64,000 nt of DNA from Kitasatospora sp. MAP12-44 (lineage in GTDB: Bacteria; Actinomycetota; Actinomycetes; Streptomycetales; Streptomycetaceae), in the NCBI RefSeq assembly GCF_029892095.1, contig NZ_JARZAE010000004.1, positions 1,984,001 to 2,048,000 of the forward strand. Direction: 5' to 3'. The notes under the pieces were generated by a model. It ran no database searches and was not told the DNA's origin. It was given only the letters and a program-made list of their open reading frames with translations. Shown piece by piece: positions 40,968-49,077 of the stretch. A program made the position numbers and the translations under genes. Numbering within the stretch: position 1 is the stretch's first letter; every line of letters begins with the position of its first letter.

Positions 40968-43255
40968 CGAGTCCTGCCGCCAAGGAGGCAGCTGCGGATC
41001 CGACCGGGCCCGAGCCCGAGCAGGCGACCGCGAGCGAGGAGGAAGAGACCGGCCAGGAGGCCCCGCAGGCGCCGACCGAGCCACCGCAGAACGCTTGGGA
41101 CGCGGCGCAGGAGCTGTTCGAGCACGCCCCCGAGAGTTTCACCAGTCAGGGCTCGTTCTTCGCCGGCGGCGCACCGCGGTTCGGCGGCAGCCTGATCCAC
41201 GGCGATCAGCACACCGTCTCCGGCGGCCAGGTCCACGGCGACGTGGTGACCGGCCAGAAAACCACGATCTACCAGCTCGGCGCTGCGTTCGGGAGCCCGC
41301 TGCACGAGTCTGGTGAGGTCCCGGCCGACGAACTGACCGCCTTGGCCGCGGTCTTCCAGGACGGACCGGAGTTCGCCATCGCGCTGGCCGAGCTCCGAAG
41401 CTCACACCTGCTGATCCTACGCGGCGGCCAGGACACCGGGCGCCGGGCAGCCGGTCTGATGCTGCTCCACCGCTTGGGCGCCAGACGGATCCGGGCCCTC
41501 AGCCCGGAGGTCAGCCCCGCCTCGCTGCTCAAGGGCGTCGAACCGGCAGACGGCTATCTGCTCAGCGACCTCGCCACCCCGCGCAGCCGTCCGCTGACCC
41601 CGCTGCACCTGCTGCAGATTCGGGAGGCGCTGACCCGGCTCCGCAGCAAGCTGGTCATCACCATCGCCGAACACCCCGTCCCCGCCGACATCCGCTCCGT
41701 ACATTGGACGGCCCCCGATCCTGTGGCCGTCCTCACCGCGCACCTGATGCCTCGGCTCGCGGACACTGCGGCGGACGGCATCGCCGAGCTCCTCCAACTG
41801 GAACCAGTCGCGGAGTTCCTCGCCAAGGACCGCCCGGTCCGGGAGATCGCGGACTTCGCCGGGCCGCTGGCCGAATACGCGGCGGGCCACAGCGACCTGA
41901 CGGCGCTGTCGGCGTTCGGGCAAGCCGCAGTTCGGGAACAGGTCGGGCGGTGGTTCGGCGCCCCGGACATCAAGCTGCGGGAGAAGTCCTTCCTGCTGGC
42001 TCTGAGCGTCTTCCATCAGGCGCCGTACGCGCTCACCGCCGAGTTGTCGGACCAGCTCTTCCGGCGACTGGAGGCAATCGAGGCGCCGGGCAGAAAAGAG
42101 GGGATCCCGCCTTTCGGCGGCTCCATCGAGGAGCGCCTGGCGCTGGCGCGAGCCCAGCAGTACCAGGAGAACGAGCAGACCCCCTGGGGTCCCGTCCCCC
42201 AGCGGATGGCCGCCTTCGTCGACCCGCGGACCCCGCACACGCTGTTCCGTGAAGTCTGGACCAGCCATCCTTCGGCCCGCCCCGCCGTCATCGCCTGGCT
42301 GCACGATCTCGCGGCCGACCCGCGGCCGCTGGTTCGCACCCGGGCCGCCTCGACCACGGCGCTGCTCGCCTCGGTCGACCTCTCCTCCGCCATGGGGCGC
42401 CTGCTCGGTCCGTGGTCCGGCGCCAAGGACTTCCGCCTCTGCCTGCAAGCCGCCAACAGCCTCGCGCTCGCCTACTACGCGGGCACCGCCGCAGTGCCGC
42501 GCATCCTCCACGACTGGTGCGGGGACGACGATCCGCACCGCCGCTGGACGGCCGTGCGCGGCTACGCGCTGCTCGGGCACCTGCTACCGGAGCAGAGCCT
42601 GGAGGCCATGAGGGTGGCCGCCGGAAGGCTCGACGCGGACGAACTCACCGACCTGACCGCAACGATCGAAGCCGCCGACCCTACCCGACTCCCGGACCAG
42701 CCGGCCAGCTTCCAGGCCACCGGCCTGGTCGAGGCGATCGAACTGCTGCTGCTCTCGCCCGCCGGACCCACCACGCTGGTCGCACTGACGGAATGGACCA
42801 CCGACGTGCCGCAGCTCAGGCAGGTGGCCCTGGCCGCCTTCCTGTCCGCGGCCCGCCGCACGGACGGCGACCAGGACGACCCGCTCGGCTGGCCGTTGCT
42901 CCTGCGTTGGTACTCCGTCAGCCCCACGGCAGCCCCGGGCGAAGCGGTATCGGTGACCGAACTGCCCGGCCCGGATCCGCTGTTGGCGATCCGGCCGCGG
43001 CTCGCGACGCTCTGGCGCACCGCACTCGCCGATCGCGCCCTCGGATCGGCCGCCCTGCGGGCTCTGCGGAGGTGGCTCCATGCCGCCCAGGCCGACCCGG
43101 AGATCGAGGAGCAGCTCAGCGGCCTGCTGGGTTCGCTATCCCTGACCGAGCACGATCGACGGCGGCTCAACCACCTGCTGCGCACCCTGCGGGGTTCGGC
43201 AGCCGCCGAGCCGAGCGCGGTCGACCGGATGCTCGCCGCCGTCGGCACCCCGTGA
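40964..43255 (+). CDS. Large sensor/scaffold protein: Gly-rich module, degenerate P-loop, helical repeats
   Basis: This 763-residue protein has a GTG start overlapping the cyclase stop. Residues 1-60 are acidic/Pro-rich. Residues 64-97 repeat the module found in the cyclase tail (FGGSLIHGDQH, then TVSGGQVHGDV). Around 148-172, LLILRGGQDTGRRAAGLMLL resembles a Walker A strand-loop-helix but has Arg instead of the invariant Lys, with a hydrophobic YLLSDL (198-203) as possible Walker B. From about 300 the protein is helical, with HEAT-like stretches (RPAVIAWLHDLAADPRPLVR, HRRWTAVRGYALLGHLLPEQ). I do not recognise a named family. It is plausibly the trigger sensor or assembly platform for the cyclase. 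Confidence 0.75.
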   Translation: MTSPAAKEAAADPTGPEPEQATASEEEETGQEAPQAPTEPPQNAWDAAQELFEHAPESFTSQGSFFAGGAPRFGGSLIHGDQHTVSGGQVHGDVVTGQKTTIYQLGAAFGSPLHESGEVPADELTALAAVFQDGPEFAIALAELRSSHLLILRGGQDTGRRAAGLMLLHRLGARRIRALSPEVSPASLLKGVEPADGYLLSDLATPRSRPLTPLHLLQIREALTRLRSKLVITIAEHPVPADIRSVHWTAPDPVAVLTAHLMPRLADTAADGIAELLQLEPVAEFLAKDRPVREIADFAGPLAEYAAGHSDLTALSAFGQAAVREQVGRWFGAPDIKLREKSFLLALSVFHQAPYALTAELSDQLFRRLEAIEAPGRKEGIPPFGGSIEERLALARAQQYQENEQTPWGPVPQRMAAFVDPRTPHTLFREVWTSHPSARPAVIAWLHDLAADPRPLVRTRAASTTALLASVDLSSAMGRLLGPWSGAKDFRLCLQAANSLALAYYAGTAAVPRILHDWCGDDDPHRRWTAVRGYALLGHLLPEQSLEAMRVAAGRLDADELTDLTATIEAADPTRLPDQPASFQATGLVEAIELLLLSPAGPTTLVALTEWTTDVPQLRQVALAAFLSAARRTDGDQDDPLGWPLLLRWYSVSPTAAPGEAVSVTELPGPDPLLAIRPRLATLWRTALADRALGSAALRALRRWLHAAQADPEIEEQLSGLLGSLSLTEHDRRRLNHLLRTLRGSAAAEPSAVDRMLAAVGTP

Positions 43256-43285
43256 TCCTTCTCCCACGTGCAAGGAGCAACTGCC

Positions 43286-44245
43286 ATGCCAGAGTCCCAC
43301 CACGAGGTCGAGTGGAACCAAGTGGCCAGCCGCAGCAGCGACATCGTCGACCCCGTTCTGACGGTCCGCCAGCTCAGCGGCTTCGGCTCACTCGGCGGGC
43401 GACCGGGCGGCCGGGCCGACTGCGCGCTGGTCTTCGCCACCGCGAAGGGGTCGTACCAGGTGTACGCTCCGCCACTGCGGCCGACCCGCGGCGAGTTGGC
43501 CGGCCGTCGCTATCGAGCGATGTTCGAAGTCGACACAGGGATCCACCACTTCACCCTCACTGAGCTGCTCCCCAGCCGCGACGACGAGGGCGCGTTCCGC
43601 GTGGACGTCGAGGTGAGCTGGCAGGTGACGGCCGCCGACCGGGTGGTCAGCAGCGGCCTGCGGGACGTACCGGCCCTGATCACACCCCGGATCCGGCGTC
43701 TGATGCGTACCACCGCCCGGCAGTTCGCGGTGGACCTCAGTCATCTGGCGGAGCCCGCTGTCCAGCAGGCACTGGCGGCCGAGCCGATCGCCCTCGGCGA
43801 GGGCCTGTACGTCGGCTGCACCGTGCACCTCGACCTGGACGAGCGGGCCAAGGTGCAACGGCAGCTTCGACGGGACTACCGGTACGCCCGCGAGGCACAC
43901 GCCGACGCCCTGCGAATGGCCCAGGAGCAGGCCGAACTCATTTCCCAGAAAGCCAAGTTCTACCAGTACCACCTGGATCAGGGCGGCGTGTCCGCGTGGG
44001 CGCTGCGGTTGGCCGAGCACCCGGACGACCTGCCGATGGCCCTCGAACACCTCCGCGGTGAGCAGCAGGACCTGGTCCGCAACCAGATCGCGCTCGTCGA
44101 GAAGCTGCTGGAGACCAGCCACTTCGAGCAGTTCCAACTGGAGGAGCCGGCCCGGGCCGCATTGGAGGCGCTGACCAGCATCCTGCGGCGGGAGACCGGT
44201 GGCTCCGGGGCCCCGCAGCTGAGCGCCAGCACGGAACTAGGATGA
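43286..44245 (+). CDS. SPFH/Band 7-like protein
   Basis: This 319-residue protein starts at the ATG at 43286 after AAGGAG. The first half is beta-rich with the alternating pattern GAFRVDVEVSWQVTAADRVV typical of SPFH (stomatin/prohibitin/flotillin/HflK) domains. It continues into a long charged helix (ERAKVQRQLRRDYRYAREAH, then ALRMAQEQAELISQKAKF), as in SPFH oligomers. No N-terminal membrane anchor is obvious, so membrane association may depend on partners. The fold call rests on pattern only. It lies 30 bp after the scaffold gene and overlaps the next gene by 4 bp. Confidence 0.6.
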   Translation: MPESHHEVEWNQVASRSSDIVDPVLTVRQLSGFGSLGGRPGGRADCALVFATAKGSYQVYAPPLRPTRGELAGRRYRAMFEVDTGIHHFTLTELLPSRDDEGAFRVDVEVSWQVTAADRVVSSGLRDVPALITPRIRRLMRTTARQFAVDLSHLAEPAVQQALAAEPIALGEGLYVGCTVHLDLDERAKVQRQLRRDYRYAREAHADALRMAQEQAELISQKAKFYQYHLDQGGVSAWALRLAEHPDDLPMALEHLRGEQQDLVRNQIALVEKLLETSHFEQFQLEEPARAALEALTSILRRETGGSGAPQLSASTELG

Positions 44246-44799
44246 CCGGCCGTCAGGTGACTGCGGCGTCCGCCTCCCCCGGCGCACCACAGCCCAACTC
44301 ACCACAGCCCCCCGGAGAGCTCGCCGGCACCCGACTGCTCGCCGAGCTACGCACCGAGATCGCCCGAGCCGACAGCAAGGCCGCCGTGCTGGTCGCCGCG
44401 CTTGGCCTGGCCACCGGGGCGTTCAGCGGCCCGCTGGTCAACAGCTCCGGCGGACCGCACATCAGGTCAGGCCCAGGGCTCGCCCTGCTGCTGGCCGGCG
44501 GCGGCGCGCTGATCCTCTCGTTGCTCGCACTCCTGCTCGCGGTCCTGCCGCGCTACGACCGCAGCAGCTGGACCCCCGGCCGGCCGTTGGCCTACTTCGG
44601 CGACATCCACCGGGCTGCCGAACTCGGTTCGCTCGCCAACGCCCTGGCCGCAACCGAGGAGACACAGTACGAGGGAATCGTGATCGCGCTCACCGACACC
44701 AGCGCCATCGTCTCCCGCAAGCACTGGTGGGTCCGGATCGGGGTCCTCTCCTTCGCTCTGGGTCTGCTGCTGCTTCCCACCGCCCTGCTCATCGGCTGA
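44242..44799 (+). CDS. PycTM-like membrane effector
   Basis: This 185-residue protein has an ATG overlapping the SPFH-like gene stop. The segment LLAELRTEIARADSKAAVLV at 32-51, continuing into TM1 (about 47-66), is the signature of the Pycsar transmembrane effector family. TM2 is about 78-101 (LALLLAGGGALILSLLALLL) and a third hydrophobic segment is about 164-184, following RKHWWVRIG. In Pycsar, cCMP or cUMP binding causes PycTM to impair the membrane and abort phage infection. The cyclase two genes upstream is consistent with that role. Activity here is inferred. Confidence 0.82.
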   Translation: MTGRQVTAASASPGAPQPNSPQPPGELAGTRLLAELRTEIARADSKAAVLVAALGLATGAFSGPLVNSSGGPHIRSGPGLALLLAGGGALILSLLALLLAVLPRYDRSSWTPGRPLAYFGDIHRAAELGSLANALAATEETQYEGIVIALTDTSAIVSRKHWWVRIGVLSFALGLLLLPTALLIG

Positions 44800-44845
44800 G
44801 CCGCAGTGCGCCAGCCGTCCGAACACGCCCGCGAAGGACATCGCC

Positions 44846-45943
44846 TTGAGCGACTCCGCAGAACCCCGCTACCCCACCACACCTCCGCCGTACCCTAGCG
44901 CGCCACCGCCCTACCCGAGCGCCCCGCCGCCCCGGCCGAGCGTGCCTGCACCCGACTCCGCCACGGTCCCGCCCCAGCGATCGGCACCGCCGCCGCCCGG
45001 CCTCTCCTTCCACACCGGCCGGATCCATCTCGCTGCGCGCCAACGCGGAGCGGATGCCACAGCCGTCGGGGAGATCCTGCTCCAACTGCCGCAGTTCACC
45101 GGAAGCCTGATCGTCGTCGCACTGCTCTCCCAGGCACTGCCGACCATGCTCGGATACCTGATGATCGGGCTCTGGCTCACCAGCGGGGCACTGGTCTTCC
45201 ACCGGCCCACCGAACGCTTCCTGGCCAGATACCTGTTCCATGTCCGGCTCCCGCTACGAGCCGAGCGCGACCGCCTGGAGCCGATCTGGCAGGAGGTCAC
45301 CACCAGGGCAGGTATCGACGGTTCCGGCTACGAGCTGTGGATCGAGGAGAGCGGCGGCCTCAACGCCTTCGCTGCGGCCGGGCACATCGTCGCGGTCACC
45401 CGGTACTCGCTCAACGAACTGCCACCGGTCCAACTTGCCGCGGTGCTGGCCCATGAGCTCGGCCACCATAAAGGCGGCCACGCCTGGGCCGGCCTGCTGG
45501 GCTACTGGTACTCCCTACCGGGGCGGGTCACGTGGCAGCTGCTGCGGCGGGTGACCGCGGTCCTGCTGCAGGTCGTCGCGGCCTTCTCGGTGCTGGGTGT
45601 CCTGGTGATCGCGCTGCTCTGCAGCGCGGTGCTGATCACCGTGGCGACGAGTTTCCCACCAGTGCTCCTGGTCTTCGTCACGCCGTACCTGGTGGCCGCG
45701 GTCGGACGACGCGCCGAGCTGCGGGCCGACCGGCTGGCCGCGGAGCTCGGCTTCGCCCCGGCGATGCTCGACGTCCTGCACGCCTTCCGACGTGCTGAGG
45801 AGGCCAGCGCCGAGCGCGCACACCGATCATCCAACGGAAAGCGCGCCACCCGCCCGAGACTGGCCGACCGACTGCTCGCCTCACACCCGGACTCCTACAC
45901 CCGAATCCGGCAGCTGGAGGACTACCTCGCAGTCGCGGCCTGA
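44846..45943 (+). CDS. Membrane M48-family metalloprotease (HtpX-like)
   Basis: This 365-residue protein starts at a TTG after GAAGGA. An N-terminal Pro/Tyr/Ala repeat region (PPPYPSA twice, residues 13-28) is followed by a TM pair (about 84-117), the zinc motif HELGH at 203-207, further TM segments (about 236-285) and the third ligand Glu291 in RRAELRADRLA. This is HtpX/Ste24-like intramembrane topology with a cytoplasmic active site. It is 46 bp after the PycTM-like gene and is the last of the unit. A protease beside an SPFH-like protein recalls FtsH-HflKC and HtpX quality control, perhaps used here to control the effector. Confidence 0.87.
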   Translation: MSDSAEPRYPTTPPPYPSAPPPYPSAPPPRPSVPAPDSATVPPQRSAPPPPGLSFHTGRIHLAARQRGADATAVGEILLQLPQFTGSLIVVALLSQALPTMLGYLMIGLWLTSGALVFHRPTERFLARYLFHVRLPLRAERDRLEPIWQEVTTRAGIDGSGYELWIEESGGLNAFAAAGHIVAVTRYSLNELPPVQLAAVLAHELGHHKGGHAWAGLLGYWYSLPGRVTWQLLRRVTAVLLQVVAAFSVLGVLVIALLCSAVLITVATSFPPVLLVFVTPYLVAAVGRRAELRADRLAAELGFAPAMLDVLHAFRRAEEASAERAHRSSNGKRATRPRLADRLLASHPDSYTRIRQLEDYLAVAA

Positions 45944-46008
45944 CGGTGGGGGTTGGGCCGGCGGTGGCCGGGTGTGCCTTGACGTAGGCGATCGGGCTGC
46001 CTGACGAT

Positions 46009-46203
46009 GTGCGGCATGATTTCCGCGGTGTGGTGACCCGTCGGTACTCGCGGCAGATGGCGCTCCGGGCGCGCGTGCCGAGGGTGGTGCGCTGGGTGGT
46101 GGTTCCGCCTGCGACGCCCGAGGTTCAGCGGGTGGTGGGAGGTGCCATAGCGCTCGCGGCCGGCGTGATCATCGTGGTCGGCCTCTGCGTGCTTGTGTCG
46201 TAG
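46009..46203 (+). CDS. Doubtful small single-TM protein
   Basis: A 64-codon frame with GTG start encodes a basic N-terminus and one predicted transmembrane helix near the C-terminus (GGAIALAAGVIIVVGLCVLV). There is no clear Shine-Dalgarno sequence. It follows the M48 gene by 65 bp in the same direction, so it could be a small accessory membrane protein or chance. Confidence 0.35.
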   Translation: MRHDFRGVVTRRYSRQMALRARVPRVVRWVVVPPATPEVQRVVGGAIALAAGVIIVVGLCVLVS

Positions 46204-46520
46204 CCGGGAGCTTGGAGGCAAAGTCGGGTGGGTCGACTTTTGGGGGTGGAGCGCAGGCCGCCGGGGTGGGGGTTGGCTAAACCGTTAAAGAACGTCTCCA
46301 ACTGACCACCGGCACACCCGTGATGCTCAGCTGCCGCACGGCGTTCGCGACGCGTGACCTCATCTCGCTGCCAGAAGTCGGCCAGGCCGACTTCTGGCGC
46401 TGCGCCGGATCCACGAGAGGGGCCGACACCCGCAGGACATAGACAGGCGAGGCACCTTGCGCAGTGGCTGATGGAGCTCGATCCGACGAGGTGGTGTTTG
46501 GTGGCTGGTTCGGTTCAGGG
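46204..46520. other. Gene-free region with one perfect hairpin
   Basis: No credible gene. CCAGAAGTCGG (46371-46381) and CCGACTTCTGG (46387-46397) form an 11-bp perfect hairpin with a 5-nt loop, a candidate terminator for the low-GC gene on the minus strand. Part of this sequence resembles DNA near 37120, so it may derive from a rearranged copy. Confidence 0.5.
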
Positions 46521-46838
46521 TTAGTCGAATGACACCGTGGAGAGTATTTGCTGATGGACGGTGTCGCATGCTGTTTTGGCGGTGGGTTCATCTGGCGAAT
46601 ATGCGCTGACGCAGACCCAGCTGCCAGCTTGAATGCCACTCCCTGCACCCACGGGAACACAGGAAACGCTGACAACTACGTCGGTGGTCGCACCAGTCGT
46701 GTGCCCGCCGATGACGTTGAAATTGTCCTGTGCCAGCCAAATGGTGTAGCCCTGCTTCGCCACGACTGTCCTTGCGATGGACAGGGTGTCCGGCTGCGAA
46801 GCCTGCTTTGCGAATGCTTCCCATACTACATTCAGCAT
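46521..46838 (-). CDS. Uncharacterised protein of foreign base composition
   Basis: This 105-residue protein has an ATG at 46838 six nt after AGGTGA. Its G+C is visibly lower (mid-50s) than neighbouring genes, suggesting recent transfer. The sequence contains YTIWLAQDNFNVIGGHTTGA, then VVVSVSCVPVGAGSGIQAGS and a C-terminal Cys (CDTVHQQI). The alternating hydrophobic pattern suggests a small beta-sheet domain. No family recognised and no signal peptide. Confidence 0.55.
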   Translation of the reverse strand: MLNVVWEAFAKQASQPDTLSIARTVVAKQGYTIWLAQDNFNVIGGHTTGATTDVVVSVSCVPVGAGSGIQAGSWVCVSAYSPDEPTAKTACDTVHQQILSTVSFD

Positions 46839-46954
46839 TGTCACTCACCTGAACAATGATCGTCAGCCCCTGTCAAGTATGCGCTGCCCCACGGTCCGTC
46901 GCACTCTCGGGGAATGCGAGGGCCGCCCGGGTGGGCGGCCCTCTTGGCGTGCGT

Positions 46955-47425
46955 CTACGCAGCAGTCGCCGAGCTGTTGCGGTGGCGGTCGCGGAGTTTG
47001 CGGCGGGCGGGTTGGGCGGGGAGCCAGCCGAAGGCGAGGGTGCTGCCGATCAGGCCGAGGAAGAGGCCCAGCAGGAAGCCGCCCAGGTTGGAGGTGACCC
47101 AGGTGCCCAGGGTGAGGAGGACGGAGAGGATGGAGTAGAAGATGCGCTGGGCCGGGTTGAAGAGAATCAGCAGGCCGCAGAGCAGCAGGATGGCGGGGAC
47201 CAGGTAGCCGGCCAGGCCGAGCATGCCGATGTGCAGGACGACCGGGAGCGGCGCCTTCTCGGTGAAGAGGATCTCGGCGCCGGCGAGGGTGACCAGCAGG
47301 CCGCCCCAGAAGGGGCGTTGGCCTCGCCAGGTGGAGAAGGACCGCAGCGGGGCGGTGGGGGGCGCCGCCGCCTCCGGCTCGGGGGTGGGGGTGAGCTCGG
47401 GGTCGGGGGCGGCGGCGTCGGTCAT
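46955..47425 (-). CDS. DUF6114 membrane protein
   Basis: This 156-residue protein has a Pro/Ala/Glu-rich N-terminus, then about four TM helices (FWGGLLVTLAGAEILF, VLHIGMLGLAGYLVPAILLL, FYSILSVLLTLGTWVTSNL, GGFLLGLFLGLIGSTLAFGW) and a basic tail. This is the DUF6114 architecture found next to DUF6230 in many actinomycetes. The start (ATG at 47425) comes just after the DUF6230 stop, so they are co-transcribed. Function unknown; an export or surface complex is plausible. Confidence 0.87.
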   Translation of the reverse strand: MTDAAAPDPELTPTPEPEAAAPPTAPLRSFSTWRGQRPFWGGLLVTLAGAEILFTEKAPLPVVLHIGMLGLAGYLVPAILLLCGLLILFNPAQRIFYSILSVLLTLGTWVTSNLGGFLLGLFLGLIGSTLAFGWLPAQPARRKLRDRHRNSSATAA

Positions 47426-47427
47426 GG

Positions 47428-48054
47428 TCAGCAGCCCGTGTCGCTGAAGCTCAGCTGGAGGCCGGGGAGTTTGAAGGACGCGGCCGTGGTGGCGTAGTTG
47501 TCCTGGCGCAGGTTCTTGATGTCCACGGTGTCCGCCTGCTGCCCGAAGACGCCCGCCGGGCCGGCCACGCCGGCCTCCGTGAAGGTGCTGGCATCGCCGC
47601 CGATCTGGATGTTGCTGAAGGACGCGTCGCCGGAGAGCAGGTCGGAGTCGGTGGTGAGGTTGCTCGCCGTCACCGGGGTGCCCGCGTTGCCGGCCCGGAT
47701 CAGCAGATTGGTGCCGCCGAGGTTCACGCTCTGGCAGAGGTTGGTGAGGGTGGCATCCTTGATGGCGGAGACCGCGACGACCACCTGGCCGCCGGTGCTG
47801 CCGGCGTTCGGGCTGTTGGGGATCATGTTGTCGAGGCCGCCGAACTGCTCGAAGCCGTTGCCGTTCAGCTCGTCCGCGGTGACCGTGAAGGCCATGCCGG
47901 AGATGGCGAACTGGGAGGCGAGCACTCCCTGGGCGGACAGGGTCATCAGGACGCCGCCGGCCACGCAGGCCGGTATCGCCATCAGTGCGGCCCGGCGGAG
48001 CCTGACCCGCCCGCGCGGGGCCGGGCTGGTCGGAACGTTCTCGGGTGTGGCCAT
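47428..48054 (-). CDS. DUF6230 exported protein
   Basis: This 208-residue protein has a basic N-terminus and a hydrophobic signal/anchor (about residues 25-47; ALMAIPACVAGGVLMTLSAQ). The beta-rich exported domain contains FAISGMAFTVTADELNGNGF and ends NYATTAASFKLPGLQLSFSD-TGC. It is the usual partner of DUF6114. Its promoter region contains a CRP-like palindrome about 105 bp upstream. Function is unknown. Confidence 0.87.
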   Translation of the reverse strand: MATPENVPTSPAPRGRVRLRRAALMAIPACVAGGVLMTLSAQGVLASQFAISGMAFTVTADELNGNGFEQFGGLDNMIPNSPNAGSTGGQVVVAVSAIKDATLTNLCQSVNLGGTNLLIRAGNAGTPVTASNLTTDSDLLSGDASFSNIQIGGDASTFTEAGVAGPAGVFGQQADTVDIKNLRQDNYATTAASFKLPGLQLSFSDTGC

Positions 48055-48159
48055 GGATGCTCCCGTGGATTCGAGGACCTGCGGTCACCGACACGTTGCC
48101 CTGGCGCGGACAGCGCCCATGGAGGCCGATGCTCAACCACCCTCCCTGGCAGAGGAGTT

Positions 48160-48175
48160 GGTGATCCAGATCACA
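48160..48175 (-). promoter_or_regulatory. CRP-like site upstream of the DUF6230/DUF6114 operon
   Basis: On the minus strand it reads TGTGATCTGGATCACC, matching TGTGA-N6-TCACA at nine of ten defined positions. It is located about 105 bp upstream of the DUF6230 start in the gap after the TetR gene. Confidence 0.5.
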
Positions 48176-48196
48176 TCCATGGCAGCTGACTGGAAG

Positions 48197-49054
48197 TTAC
48201 CTCGCAGTAGACGGAGGGTCAATAGGCCTGCGTGCGGCGGGCCTTCGCTGCTGGGGCACCGAGCGCGCGGGCGGCCCGGGAGGTTGGTCCAGGGTGCAGG
48301 CCAGCACCGGTCTGGACCAGGGCGCGCCTGCCGCGTCGGCCAGTGCCAGCCGCCGCACGGCCTCGGTCGGGCCGAGAAAGGGAGCCAGCGCGAAGAGGGC
48401 CAAGGTCGGGAGCAGGGCGGGAAGTTCGGCGTGCCGGTCGGCGGCGATGCAGCGGTAGACGGTCGAGTGGATGCCGCCCACGACGGTGTCCGTCAGCAGC
48501 TCGGTGCTGACCCCGGCCGGCGGCGCGGGGCAGTCGGCGAAGAGTCGGCGGAAGCGGCTCAGCAGGCGCTCGCGGACGAGCCGGCCGGCCGCGCCGAGTG
48601 CCTCCACCTCGACCACCGCCATGGTGGCGAAGGCCGGCACCTCGGCGAGGATGTCGAGCAACGCGCGCAGGGCCGCTTGGACACCCGCGCACCAGTCGGC
48701 CTGCGCCGCGAAGGCCTCCTCCATCCGCCGGATCACCACCGCCGTGCCGAGCCGGTGGGCGGCCAGGAAAGCCTCCTCCTTGCCGCTGAACTGCTCGTAG
48801 AAGACCGGCCTGGTCACCCCGGCCGCCCGGCAGATGTCGCTCACCCGGGCGCCGCCGTAGCCGTGCAGGGCGACGGTGTGCACCACCCCGTCGAGCAGCC
48901 GGTCGCGCTGGGTGGCCGCGACCACCTCCGGAGGCAGCCGGCTGGGGCCCCGGCGGATCGACCGGGAGGGGTCGCGGCCGTTGCGGGTGCCGGGTAGCAG
49001 GTCGTCGGCCGAGGGTCCGCCGAATTCAAGATTTATTTTCAACTTCAGCTCCAC
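48197..49054 (-). CDS. TetR-family regulator next to DUF6230
   Basis: This 285-residue protein has a typical HTH (GYGGARVSDICRAAGVTRPV then FYEQFSGKEEAF), a ligand domain, and a long basic Pro/Arg tail. Two starts are possible: GTG at 49093 and GTG at 49054. The latter is preferred because a palindromic TGAC-N5-GTCA element, a likely autoregulatory operator, lies between them. A TetR gene beside the DUF6230/DUF6114 pair is a recurrent arrangement in streptomycetes. Confidence 0.82.
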   Translation of the reverse strand: MELKLKINLEFGGPSADDLLPGTRNGRDPSRSIRRGPSRLPPEVVAATQRDRLLDGVVHTVALHGYGGARVSDICRAAGVTRPVFYEQFSGKEEAFLAAHRLGTAVVIRRMEEAFAAQADWCAGVQAALRALLDILAEVPAFATMAVVEVEALGAAGRLVRERLLSRFRRLFADCPAPPAGVSTELLTDTVVGGIHSTVYRCIAADRHAELPALLPTLALFALAPFLGPTEAVRRLALADAAGAPWSRPVLACTLDQPPGPPARSVPQQRRPAARRPIDPPSTAR

Positions 49055-49064
49055 CCATTGACGC

Positions 49065-49077
49065 TGACGTTCAGTCA
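49065..49077. promoter_or_regulatory. Candidate TetR autoregulatory operator
   Basis: TGACGTTCAGTCA has inverted arms TGAC/GTCA around GTTCA and lies directly upstream of the preferred tetR start. Confidence 0.4.
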
